A stretch of 64,000 bases of DNA, taken from Paracoccaceae bacterium (lineage in GTDB: Bacteria > Pseudomonadota > Alphaproteobacteria > Rhodobacterales > Rhodobacteraceae). Position numbers and translations under genes: made by a program. The stretch is from positions 1 through 64,000 of the forward strand of contig WRPH01000001.1 in NCBI GenBank assembly GCA_009773375.1. Direction: 5' to 3'. Position 1 is the first letter of the stretch. Each line of letters begins with the position of its first letter. The notes beneath the pieces were generated by a model, which was given only the letters and a program-made list of their open reading frames with translations, made no database searches and was not told the DNA's origin. Below, piece by piece: positions 27,462 to 35,217 of the stretch.

Positions 27462-27609
27462 GGCCAAAACTGCGCGTGACTGTGGCTTAGCCGTCAATTG
27501 TTTCTATTTTCGCAACAGGTTTGGAAGCCGTTCGTTGCGCCCTCTTGGCGTGGCGTGACATTGCCGCTGCCATTCGGCATAGTTTCGGAAAGAGCAAACG
27601 CAGGCCCAT

Positions 27610-28509
27610 ATGTCACCAAAGTTAACTGTATTTTTCATCGTTGAGCCGCCTGAATATGAGGTGATGGCCTGCTTTCTTGCCGCGTCCTTGCGAGAGCAAT
27701 TCGGAGATCAAGTCGCATTGGTCGGCTATTGCCCTGATACGAAGATCGATCAGGTTTCGCCCGATGTGCGGGAAATCTTGCGTCGGATGGGGTGCGATCT
27801 GCGTCCTTTCCCGGTCGAAGGCCGTTTTGATCCGCCTTACCCGCATGGCAACAAGATTCTGGCAACGATGGAGCGGCGGGACACCGAGTTTTCGGCGTTC
27901 TTTGACAGTGATATCCTGTGTCTGCGACCCAATCGCGTAGAAAACATAATTAAAGATGGATGTGTGTCGCTGACGCCAGCGGCGTCAATGATTTGGGGCA
28001 AGGCCGAAACCTGGAATCTGATTTACGAAGCTTGTGGCATGAAGATTCCAGAGGATCGCATCAAGCTGATGCGGCAAAAGGGTGATCGCGGCCGCATTCC
28101 GTATTTTAGTTCAGGTCTTTTCAGCTTTCCTGAGCAATATCGCAGTGCGGAAGGTAAAAGCTTTCCAGAGGTGTGGATGGAAGTGGCGCAAACGCTGGAT
28201 GCGCATCCGGACGTACCGTGGAAGCGGCCATATCTCGATCAGATCAGCCTGCCGCTGGCGATACAACGATCCGGATTGCAGTGGAATATTCTGCCAGAAG
28301 AACAGCACTTTATACTTGGCGGCAAGTTGCGTGGTGATGCGCTACCCGAAGGCCGCGAGATCTATACGGTACACTACCGGATCATGAAAGTGCTGAAGGA
28401 AACCGGGCTGACCCAAGGCGCGCGGAAGATGTTGAAAAAGCATGCCGGGGTGAAGCGGATTGATCAAGCCTTGCGTGTGGGGCTCCCGGACGAGAGTGAT
28501 GATGAATAA
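27610..28509 (+). CDS. GT-A-like glycosyltransferase, 299 aa
   Basis: TVFFIVEPPEYEVMACFLAASLREQFGD and FSAFFDSDILCLRPNRVENI show the nucleotide-sugar-binding fold with a DSD motif. The DQISLPLAIQRSGLQWNIL region resembles the acceptor side of related GT8/GT77-like proteins. It diverges from the minus-strand operon across a 112-base promoter gap (from 27498), so the two units may share control. The C-terminal tail is acidic. The specific sugar is unknown. Confidence 0.7.
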   Translation: MSPKLTVFFIVEPPEYEVMACFLAASLREQFGDQVALVGYCPDTKIDQVSPDVREILRRMGCDLRPFPVEGRFDPPYPHGNKILATMERRDTEFSAFFDSDILCLRPNRVENIIKDGCVSLTPAASMIWGKAETWNLIYEACGMKIPEDRIKLMRQKGDRGRIPYFSSGLFSFPEQYRSAEGKSFPEVWMEVAQTLDAHPDVPWKRPYLDQISLPLAIQRSGLQWNILPEEQHFILGGKLRGDALPEGREIYTVHYRIMKVLKETGLTQGARKMLKKHAGVKRIDQALRVGLPDESDDE

Positions 28510-28557
28510 ACGTTCGATTTCCTTTGCGTAATGTAAATTTTTAATCATAATGAAGGG

Positions 28558-29064
28558 ATGGCACGCACAAAACACATCCCGGACCACAACGTCTTTGAGA
28601 AAGTTCTGGCTCTGCTTTTTTCAGATGGCGAGAAGTCGGTAACCTTTGCATCCGTCGCAAGCCTATGTGGGCTGGCACCTTCAACTCTGGTCCAGCGCTA
28701 TCACTCATGTCCGCAAATGCTCGACGCAGCACTTGTCGCGGCTTGGCAGCAAGTTGAGGCGCAAACAGAAGCGGCCATTGCGGCTTCTGAAGGAAAAGGC
28801 GCACAGTCCCTGCTGAAAGCCTTGGCTGGGCTGATCAGCACCCCTGCCCTGCTAAATGCGAGCCTGTGTCGGTCAAACCTGATCCCGCGTGCAAAGGCAT
28901 GGCGCGAAATGATCGAACATGCACTGGCCGCACGGCTGGTCGTCAGCCCAAGATCAACAGAGACGGCAGCCCTGATCTTTGCGGCGTGGCAAGGGCGCCT
29001 GCTATGGACCGCAGCCGGAGGGAAAGGCTTCCGGTTGGGCGAGGCGATCAAACGCCTTGGCTAA
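28558..29064 (+). CDS. TetR-like transcriptional regulator, 168 aa
   Basis: Residues about 8-55 (VFEKVLALLFSDGEKSVTFASVASLCGLAPSTLVQRY) form a TetR-type helix-turn-helix, with AxLCGLAPSTLVQRYHSCPQM as the recognition helix and turn. The remainder is a helical ligand domain typical of small TetR proteins. It sits next to the glycan island and a GlsB-type gene, but no operator is obvious. No effector can be named. Confidence 0.72.
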   Translation: MARTKHIPDHNVFEKVLALLFSDGEKSVTFASVASLCGLAPSTLVQRYHSCPQMLDAALVAAWQQVEAQTEAAIAASEGKGAQSLLKALAGLISTPALLNASLCRSNLIPRAKAWREMIEHALAARLVVSPRSTETAALIFAAWQGRLLWTAAGGKGFRLGEAIKRLG

Positions 29065-29301
29065 TCACTTGGAAAAATAGGTTTTATATATCCATATCAA
29101 TGCAATAGCGCCAAGAACTGCGCCAACAAAACCTGCCATCCATCCTGTGAGCATTACCAAAGTGCGCAGCAGAAACCCGCCAATCAAAGCCCCGGTCACG
29201 CCGATGACGATCGTGGTCGGAACGTCGGTTTCCAGTTTCATCAGGCGCGTCGCCAAAAATCCGGCTGCTGTGCCGATGATGATCAACAGAACGATACTCA
29301 T
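29065..29301 (-). CDS. GlsB/YeaQ/YmgE family membrane protein, 78 aa
   Basis: MSIVLLIIIGTAAGFLATRLMKLETDVPTTIVIGVTGALIGGFLLRTLV plus a third hydrophobic segment GAVLGAIALIWIY matches the transglycosylase-associated family of three-helix inner-membrane stress proteins. ATG 29301 is chosen because AAGGAG lies 6 bases before it. Start codons further upstream have no such site. Function: membrane stress, unproven. Confidence 0.88.
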   Translation of the reverse strand: MSIVLLIIIGTAAGFLATRLMKLETDVPTTIVIGVTGALIGGFLLRTLVMLTGWMAGFVGAVLGAIALIWIYKTYFSK

Positions 29302-29448
29302 GCGCGTCTCCTTGTCGGACCTCACCTATATGGGGACTGGGCGCGAAAATGAAATGGCTTGCGCCCTGTTGGAGGATTTCCGGGGCTGGCGACAATTTCA
29401 TCAACTCTGCCACCGAGGCAACGGGCAGGTCATTGGCAAAGTGAGGGG

Positions 29449-30342
29449 TCAGGCAAGAACCGCTGGCAACTTCAGCCCGTTCAGAACCTCGACTGCGGTC
29501 ATCGGTCTTTTGCCTTCGCGCTGTGCGTGGGTGATCTCAACCGCACCGGCGCCGCATGCTATGGTTAACCCGTGCAGCACTTGCCCCGGCTGCCCACCCC
29601 CATCAACCAGCCGCGATCGAAGTAACTTCAGCCGTTCAGGGCCAACCGCGCACCATGCGCCGGGAAATGGCGACAAACCACGAATTAGGCGGTCCACTTC
29701 AACTGCAGGCTTTTTCCAATCCACCCGCGCCTCGGCTTTGTCGATCTTTGCGGCATAGGTCACCCCGTCGCTCGGTTGCGGTGTTGCGACCAGCGGCAAG
29801 CGGTTCAGCGCATCACAAATCAGCCGCGCCCCGAGCGCAGAAAGTCGGTCGTGCAGTTCCGCAGTGGTTTCATTTGCCGCGATCGCGGTAGATTCGCACA
29901 GCAAAATCGGGCCAGTATCAAGCCCTGCCTCCATCTGCATGATGCAGACCCCGGTTTCAGCATCTCCCGCCATGATGGCGCGATGAATGGGCGCCGCGCC
30001 GCGCCAGCGGGGCAGCAGCGAGGCGTGAATGTTCAGGCAGCCAAGCCGCGGCGCGTCCAACACAGTTTGCGGCAGGATCAGGCCATAGGCGACCACGACG
30101 GCGATATCGGCCTCAAGCGCGGCAAAGTCATGCTGAGCCTGTGCATCGCGAAGCGAAACCGGGTGGCGCACCACCAAGCCCAAGGCTTCGGCACGCGCCT
30201 GCACGGGCGAAGGACGATCCGCCTTCCCGCGCCCCGCTGGACGTGGCGGCTGACAGTAAACGGCAACAATTTCATGCTGTTGCGAAAGAACCTCCAGCAC
30301 CGGAACCGAAAAATCCGGCGTGCCCATGAAAATGATTTTCAT
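29449..30342 (-). CDS. fmt: Methionyl-tRNA formyltransferase, 297 aa
   Basis: It formylates Met on initiator tRNA with 10-formyl-THF. [19 protein letters not shown], the [40 protein letters not shown] block with the catalytic Asn/His/Asp (NIHASLLP, and MEAGLDTGP) are intact. The C-terminal OB-like domain begins near 205. It is fourth in the def-def-def-fmt operon and overlaps the degenerate def by 4 bases. Confidence 0.97.
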   Translation of the reverse strand: MKIIFMGTPDFSVPVLEVLSQQHEIVAVYCQPPRPAGRGKADRPSPVQARAEALGLVVRHPVSLRDAQAQHDFAALEADIAVVVAYGLILPQTVLDAPRLGCLNIHASLLPRWRGAAPIHRAIMAGDAETGVCIMQMEAGLDTGPILLCESTAIAANETTAELHDRLSALGARLICDALNRLPLVATPQPSDGVTYAAKIDKAEARVDWKKPAVEVDRLIRGLSPFPGAWCAVGPERLKLLRSRLVDGGGQPGQVLHGLTIACGAGAVEITHAQREGKRPMTAVEVLNGLKLPAVLA

Positions 30343-30842
30343 TGCCGCTTCCGCAGCTTGTCGGCCTTTGCCAGCAGCATTTTGCGCTTCAGCGCCGACA
30401 GGTGATCGAAATACATCTTGCCCGCCAGATGATCAATTTGATGCTGAACAGAGGTTGCCCAGAGATTGACGAAATCGCGGTCTTCTGTCTGCCCGCTTGC
30501 ATTCAGAAAGCGCACGGTAACGGCGCGGGGGCGGCGCACTACCGCTGAGACACCGGGCAGATTCGGCGACGCTTCTTCATGCTCGCGGAACTGACCGGAG
30601 GCGTGCAACACCTCGGGATTGGCCATCAGGATCGCCTGCCCCCGGTCGTCCGAACAATCAACCACCGCAAGCCGCAGCGGCACACCGATCTGCACCGCAG
30701 CCAAGCCATAGCCCGGCATCGCATCCATCGTATCCACCATGTCAGCCCAAACCGCGCGCATTTCATCGGTTATTTCACTCACCTTTGCTGCCGGAGCTTT
30801 CAGGCAGGGATGCGGGTAAGGCAGACATAGGCGGACGGTCAT
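30339..30842 (-). CDS. Peptide deformylase-like paralogue with lost active-site residues, 167 aa
   Basis: Fold motifs are present: [10 protein letters not shown] (44-53), [25 protein letters not shown]. Two catalytic elements are not. The EGCLS motif reads EEASPNLP, so the metal-ligand Cys is Ser92. HExxDH reads HQIDH, so the catalytic Glu is Gln135. His134 and His138 remain. Compared with the intact paralogue starting 31833, both changes are at the same positions (Cys92, Glu135). Either it is a pseudoenzyme (perhaps a ribosome/partner binding subunit) or it has an altered activity. Tightly coupled to def (upstream) and fmt (downstream) by 4-base overlaps, so it is maintained. Confidence 0.88.
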   Translation of the reverse strand: MTVRLCLPYPHPCLKAPAAKVSEITDEMRAVWADMVDTMDAMPGYGLAAVQIGVPLRLAVVDCSDDRGQAILMANPEVLHASGQFREHEEASPNLPGVSAVVRRPRAVTVRFLNASGQTEDRDFVNLWATSVQHQIDHLAGKMYFDHLSALKRKMLLAKADKLRKRQ

Positions 30843-31321
30843 GCAAGGGCCCTTTCGGCAGCCGCGCGGGTTGCCGGATCAAGGTGATCCAAGGTCAACA
30901 CCCCATTCAGATGATCAAATTCGTGTTGCGCGCAAATCGCTGCAAATCCGGTGAATGTTTGTTCGTTAACGACACCGTTAAGATCTGACCACCGCATTTC
31001 CACCGCTTTCGACCGCGCAACCTGGGTCGTCAGACCGGGCAGGGACAGGCAGCCTTCCGGACCAACCGCCGTTTCCGGCGAGCGCCACAGAATTTCCGGG
31101 TTCACTAAAATCAACGGTGCGTAAATGCCTTCTTTCCATGTGCAGTCCATCACAAACAGCCGATACAAAGCACCAATTTGCGGCGCAGCAAGGCCCCTGC
31201 CGGGTGCGGCATACATGGTTTCCAGCATGTCAGCCGCCAGTGCGGATACATCTTTGACCACAGGTGAACAAATCGTCATTAATCTTGAATCCGGCCACCG
31301 CAAGATCGGCAGAACCGCCAT
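30839..31321 (-). CDS. def: Peptide deformylase, intact paralogue 2, 160 aa
   Basis: It removes the N-formyl group of nascent proteins. GRGLAAPQIG, EGCLSLPG (Cys91) and QHEFDHLNG (His133, Glu134, His137) are all present, so it should be active. It is shorter than E. coli Def (169 aa), and the C-terminal helix is also shorter. It sits between the other two def copies with 1-base and 4-base overlaps. Which of the two intact copies is the major enzyme cannot be told. Confidence 0.93.
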   Translation of the reverse strand: MAVLPILRWPDSRLMTICSPVVKDVSALAADMLETMYAAPGRGLAAPQIGALYRLFVMDCTWKEGIYAPLILVNPEILWRSPETAVGPEGCLSLPGLTTQVARSKAVEMRWSDLNGVVNEQTFTGFAAICAQHEFDHLNGVLTLDHLDPATRAAAERALA

Positions 31322-31833
31322 CAGCCACGCGCCCGTTCGCGCTTCAGCTTTTCCATCTTGCGCGTGATCATCTGCCGTTTCAGTGGACCAAGATAGTCGA
31401 TGAACAGCTTGCCATCGAGGTGATCGATCTCATGCTGCACACAGGTCGCCCAAAGGCCCTCAAAGCCGCGCTCTTGCTCTTCGCCGTTCAAATCCATCCA
31501 ACGCACCCTTACCGCAGCCGGGCGCTTTACCTCGGCATATTGATCGGGAATAGACAGGCAGCCTTCCTCGTAGGTTGACAGGTCTTCTGACGACCAGATC
31601 ACCTGCGGATTCAGCAGAACCATCGGTTCGGGTGGGCCATCTTTGATGCAATCCATGACGATAACGCGCCTCATCACACCGACCTGCGGCGCGGCAAGGC
31701 CAATACCTGGGGCGTCATACATGGTTTCCAACATGTCAACTGCCAGTTGCGCAAGCTCGTCCGTCACCACTGCAACAGGCTCGCAGGGCTTCTTCAGGCG
31801 CGGATCGGGATGGATCAGGATATCTCGGATCAT
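31321..31833 (-). CDS. def: Peptide deformylase, canonical copy, 170 aa
   Basis: Best match to the standard enzyme: GIGLAAPQVG (43-52), EEGCLSIPDQ (Cys92) and CVQHEIDHLDGKLFIDYL (His134, Glu135, His138). Length equals the usual 165-175 aa. First gene of the operon; its TGA shares a base with the ATG of the next def (TGATG). The operon order def-def-def-fmt links formyl addition and removal. Confidence 0.97.
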   Translation of the reverse strand: MIRDILIHPDPRLKKPCEPVAVVTDELAQLAVDMLETMYDAPGIGLAAPQVGVMRRVIVMDCIKDGPPEPMVLLNPQVIWSSEDLSTYEEGCLSIPDQYAEVKRPAAVRVRWMDLNGEEQERGFEGLWATCVQHEIDHLDGKLFIDYLGPLKRQMITRKMEKLKRERARG

Positions 31834-32039
31834 GTTTAGGATTTACGGCGCGGGGCGGAATCGTGCAAGAGGGAGCTGCGGCAGGGATATGATGGCGCGG
31901 ACAGCAGGATCTGGCTGAAATGTTCCGCCATATGGATATTTTTTGGCATTTTGTTCTAGTTATAGATTAAATTTCAGGAAGCATTCCCGATAATACGCCT
32001 ATATGTAGAACTATGGACTTAACGCGGAACAGGAAGAAC

Positions 32040-33209
32040 ATGGATTTCGATACCCCAATCAATCGGTTTGGCTCACACTCGGTCAAGTGGGATTCGATGG
32101 AGGCCTTCTACGGCGTCCCCGCCCAGGATGGCATCGCGATGTGGGTGGCGGACATGGATTTTCGCCCCCCAGTCTGCGTACAGCGCGCTTTGGAAGGGAT
32201 GCTGGCCCACGGCGTTTACGGCTATTACGGCGACGACACCGCCTATCTGGACGCAATCCGCTGGTGGATGCAAACCCGTCACGGCTGGGAAGTCGATCGT
32301 GGACATATTTTCACGACACATGGCTTGGTTAACGGCACCGCGATGTGCGTTGATGCGTTTACCAAGCCCGGCGATGGTGTCGTGCTGTTCACCCCGATTT
32401 ACCACGCCTTCGCGCGCGTGATCAAAGGCGCTGGCCGCGAGGTGGTGGAGTGTCCGCTGGCAAATGTGAACGGCCGGTATGAAATGGATTTTGCCGCTTG
32501 GGATGCGCAAATGACCGGCAGGGAAACCATGCTGATCTTGTGTTCACCGCACAATCCGGGCGGGCGGGTTTGGTCACCCGCCGAGTTGCAACGCGTTGCC
32601 GATTTCTGCAAGCGCCACAACTTGTTGTTGGTGTCTGATGAAATCCACCATGATCTGGTGATGCCGGGGCACAAACACACTGTCATGGCAACCCTGCCAG
32701 GTATTTCAGAACGTTTGGTCATGATGACTGCAACCACGAAGACCTTCAACATTGCGGGGGCGCATTCTGGCAATGTGATCATTTCCGACCCGACTTTGCG
32801 CGCGCGTTTTGCCGAGCGGATGAATGCAATGGGCATCTCGCCGAACTCGTTCGGACTGTTTATGGCGACCGCCGCCTATTCGCCCGAAGGCGCCGCTTGG
32901 GTCGACGCGCTGAATCTATATCTTGATGAAAATCGCAAGTTTTTTGACGCTGGCGTTAACCAGATTCCCGGCTTGAAATCCATGCCTCTGGAAGCCACCT
33001 ATCTGGCTTGGGTGGATTTTGCGGGCACAGGCATGGCGCAAGCTGAATTCATTGACCGCGTTCAGAAAGTGGCGAAGATCGCCACAAACCACGGCACGCC
33101 GTTTGGAGCCGGTGGCGAATCGTTCCTGCGCTTCAACTTGGCAACACCGCGTTCGGTGGTGATCGAGGCGGTGAAGCGGCTGCAAACAGCCTTTGCCGAC
33201 CTGCAATGA
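32040..33209 (+). CDS. PatB/MalY-type C-S lyase (PLP-dependent), 389 aa
   Basis: A class-II PLP enzyme of the PatB group, which cleaves the C-S bond of cystathionine and similar thioethers. MDFDTPINRFGSHSVKWD...MWVADMDF is the family N-terminus; Lys234 in ATTKTFNIAG is the Schiff-base Lys; SPHNPGGRVW and VSDEIHHDL are PLP-binding. Start at ATG 32040 (AGGAAG before it), not 32013. It overlaps the next gene (L,D-transpeptidase) by 4 bases, so both are probably one transcript. In vivo substrate unknown. Confidence 0.92.
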   Translation: MDFDTPINRFGSHSVKWDSMEAFYGVPAQDGIAMWVADMDFRPPVCVQRALEGMLAHGVYGYYGDDTAYLDAIRWWMQTRHGWEVDRGHIFTTHGLVNGTAMCVDAFTKPGDGVVLFTPIYHAFARVIKGAGREVVECPLANVNGRYEMDFAAWDAQMTGRETMLILCSPHNPGGRVWSPAELQRVADFCKRHNLLLVSDEIHHDLVMPGHKHTVMATLPGISERLVMMTATTKTFNIAGAHSGNVIISDPTLRARFAERMNAMGISPNSFGLFMATAAYSPEGAAWVDALNLYLDENRKFFDAGVNQIPGLKSMPLEATYLAWVDFAGTGMAQAEFIDRVQKVAKIATNHGTPFGAGGESFLRFNLATPRSVVIEAVKRLQTAFADLQ

Positions 33210-33739
33210 GGCATCTGGCGCGGATCTTTTCTGCGCTGGTTTTGCTGGGCTTTCTTGCGGCGGGTGCGGCTTTGATCTGGTTGCGCCCGCAATCCATGCC
33301 GCCCGCCCTGCCGCCGCTGGTGCAGGTGGAAAGGATCGTGGTCGAGAAAGCCGCCCGCCGGATGCGGGTGTTTCAAGACGGCAAGCTGGCGCGGGATTTC
33401 CGTATCGCTCTGGGGGCAGATCCAAACGGCGACAAGCAGCGGCAGGGAGATGGCCGCACGCCGGAAGGCCGTTTTCGGATCAATCGCAAAAATGCAGCCT
33501 CAGCCTTCCATCTGTCCTTGGGATTGAATTATCCGCAAACAGACGACCGTGCGCGCGCAAGGGCGGGCGGCTATGATCCGGGTGGCGACATCATGATCCA
33601 TGGCCAGCCGAACGCGCTACCACCAGATGTGGTGCTTCAAAATGATTGGACTGTGGGCTGCATTGCACTTTCGAATGACGAAATTGCCGAGGTTTTCGCG
33701 GCAACCCCGATGGGCACGGAGGTGGAGATCACGCCTTAG
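33206..33739 (+). CDS. L,D-transpeptidase (YkuD) family protein, 177 aa
   Basis: It makes 3-3 cross-links or lipoprotein links in peptidoglycan. One N-terminal signal/anchor (about 9-26), then a YkuD domain with IMIHGQPN (His132) and DWTVGCIALSNDEI (Cys152), the HxG...S/TxGC catalytic pattern. Translationally coupled to the C-S lyase. It overlaps the following gene convergently by 11 bases. Confidence 0.9.
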   Translation: MRHLARIFSALVLLGFLAAGAALIWLRPQSMPPALPPLVQVERIVVEKAARRMRVFQDGKLARDFRIALGADPNGDKQRQGDGRTPEGRFRINRKNAASAFHLSLGLNYPQTDDRARARAGGYDPGGDIMIHGQPNALPPDVVLQNDWTVGCIALSNDEIAEVFAATPMGTEVEITP

Positions 33740-34079
33740 GCAAGTAGGCAATTGGCGCATTTTCATCGCGCCAATAGTCCAGCGGCGCCCTGTCTGACAC
33801 AATCGTCGAGCGTTTGAACTCACAGACCAGATCGCCGTTTTCCATCGATGATGCCACGATCAGACACTGAAAAATGTGCCTCGCACCATCGTAAACATCC
33901 ACCAGCCCACGCAAATGCGGTGCAAGACTGGCATCCAGAGCAAAGCCATCGTGCCAGAACCGGGTGATCGGAAACACCGCTTCGCCGACCTGCACGCGCA
34001 GCCGGGATTTGCGTGCGAAGTCCCGTTTGCGCGCGGCATCCAAGCCGTCGCTGATCTCTTTCGGCAGAAATTCCAGCAT
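33729..34079 (-). CDS. Hypothetical protein, 116 aa
   Basis: RARKRDFARKSRLRVQVGEAVFPITRFWHDGFALDASLAPHLRGLVDVYDG looks like a small beta-rich domain; the R...R spacing followed by a D/N-x-S-x-x-G-like stretch is reminiscent of PilZ folds but too weak to call. Start ATG 34079 with GGAGG 5 bases before. The DNA between it and the MOSC gene is a divergent promoter region. I do not assign a function. Confidence 0.6.
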   Translation of the reverse strand: MLEFLPKEISDGLDAARKRDFARKSRLRVQVGEAVFPITRFWHDGFALDASLAPHLRGLVDVYDGARHIFQCLIVASSMENGDLVCEFKRSTIVSDRAPLDYWRDENAPIAYLPKA

Positions 34080-34335
34080 GTTCGCCTCCGTCCCTAAATC
34101 TAAGTCTGCCAATAAACGGGTTAATTTATGTGACAGCGTTTTGACCCAGCGGCAAATCCTGCCGCCGCGTTGCGCAAATGTCACGAAATACGCGCCAAGA
34201 TTGCACCCGCTGTGCTGGCAGCGCGAGGTTGAGCCTGCTAGCCTTGCCTGGTGGGGCGGCGAACCTGCTGGCCGCCGCCTCAGGACCGCAGGTGAGTCGC
34301 AGTGGTCTGCCCAAACCCGCATTGATGGAGCCCCG

Positions 34336-34872
34336 ATGATCAGCTTGGCCGAACTGAACGCCGCCCTGCCGCAGGTGTTGGCGGCACCCAAAACCAACGC
34401 CGCGATCGCCACGCTGTGCTTGCGACCTGCGTTCAATGAACGGGCGTTCCCGGATCGGCTGGTGATGACCAGGGCGCAGGGCATTCCCGGCGAGCGATGG
34501 ACGACGCTGCCGTGGCTGAAGCTGGCCGATGGCAGCCCGGACCCGCGGATTCAAGTGTCGTTGCTGCCGTCGCGGGTGATGGATCTGGTCTGGCAAGACC
34601 GCAGCCAACCGCATCCCGGCGATCCGATTGTTGCCGATATGGATATGACTGTGGCGCACCTGCCGGTGGGTAGTTTGATCCGCGCCGGCACCGCGATATT
34701 ACGGGTTTCGGATGTTCCCAACAATGGCTGCGTCAAATGGAAGGTGCGCTATGGTGCCGATGCGCTGACCTGGGTGCAGGCCGATCCAAGCCTGCGGTTG
34801 CGGGGGGTGCTTTGCTCGGTTGAAGTCGATGGTGAGGTGACTTTGGCCGATCGTTTGCAGGTGCTGCGTTAA
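34336..34872 (+). CDS. MOSC-domain-like protein, 178 aa
   Basis: The pattern LCLRPAFNERAFPDRLVMTRAQGIPGERW, then PRIQVSLLPSRVMDLV, LPVGSLIRAGTAILRVSDVPNNGCVKWKVRYGADAL resembles a MOSC beta-barrel fragment, with the G-Cys position of the molybdenum-sulfur carrier families at VPNNGCVKW. No radical-SAM or Mo-cofactor genes lie near. Start at ATG 34336. Function in moving sulfur is only a family-level guess. Confidence 0.6.
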   Translation: MISLAELNAALPQVLAAPKTNAAIATLCLRPAFNERAFPDRLVMTRAQGIPGERWTTLPWLKLADGSPDPRIQVSLLPSRVMDLVWQDRSQPHPGDPIVADMDMTVAHLPVGSLIRAGTAILRVSDVPNNGCVKWKVRYGADALTWVQADPSLRLRGVLCSVEVDGEVTLADRLQVLR

Positions 34873-34875
34873 CTA

Positions 34876-35217
34876 CATACCCTCGTCGCGCTGGCGGGTG
34901 TCCCGCCGCCATGCCACACATTGCGCCACCATCGCTTCGGCCAATTCGGCCCAAAGCGGCAAGCTTTCCGCCGTCGCCATCAGGGTGATCCGGGTTTCAC
35001 CTTGGTAAACATCCATCGGCGCGGCGGGGTGTAGCGCGGTCCAAGCGGCTATTTGCGCATCAGTGGCCCGCACCGGCCACGCCAACGCCAGTTGCCAACC
35101 ATCCACCGTCGGGGTTGCCGTGAACTCGGGCAAGGCCGGGTTGCTGCGGGCGTAAATCACGCCATTGACGGTTTCAATGCCGGTAAATCCGGCGTCTCGC
35201 AAAGCTTGTTCCATCAT
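34876..35217 (-). CDS. Hypothetical protein, 113 aa
   Basis: MEQALRDAGFTGIETVNGVIYARSNPALPEFTATPTVDGWQLALAWPVRATDAQIAAW suggests an alpha/beta fold with hydrophobic strands; no Cys. The last bases before smc overlap the smc stop by 4 bases (35214-35217), so it is cotranscribed with smc and lies just downstream of it. I recognise no family. Confidence 0.65.

Noticed and set aside
22926-28509. Glycan island as a defence or toxin-antitoxin system
   Set aside because: All five genes are recognisable as glycosyltransferase or methyltransferase types. No nuclease, toxin or phage gene is present and no att-like repeats flank it.
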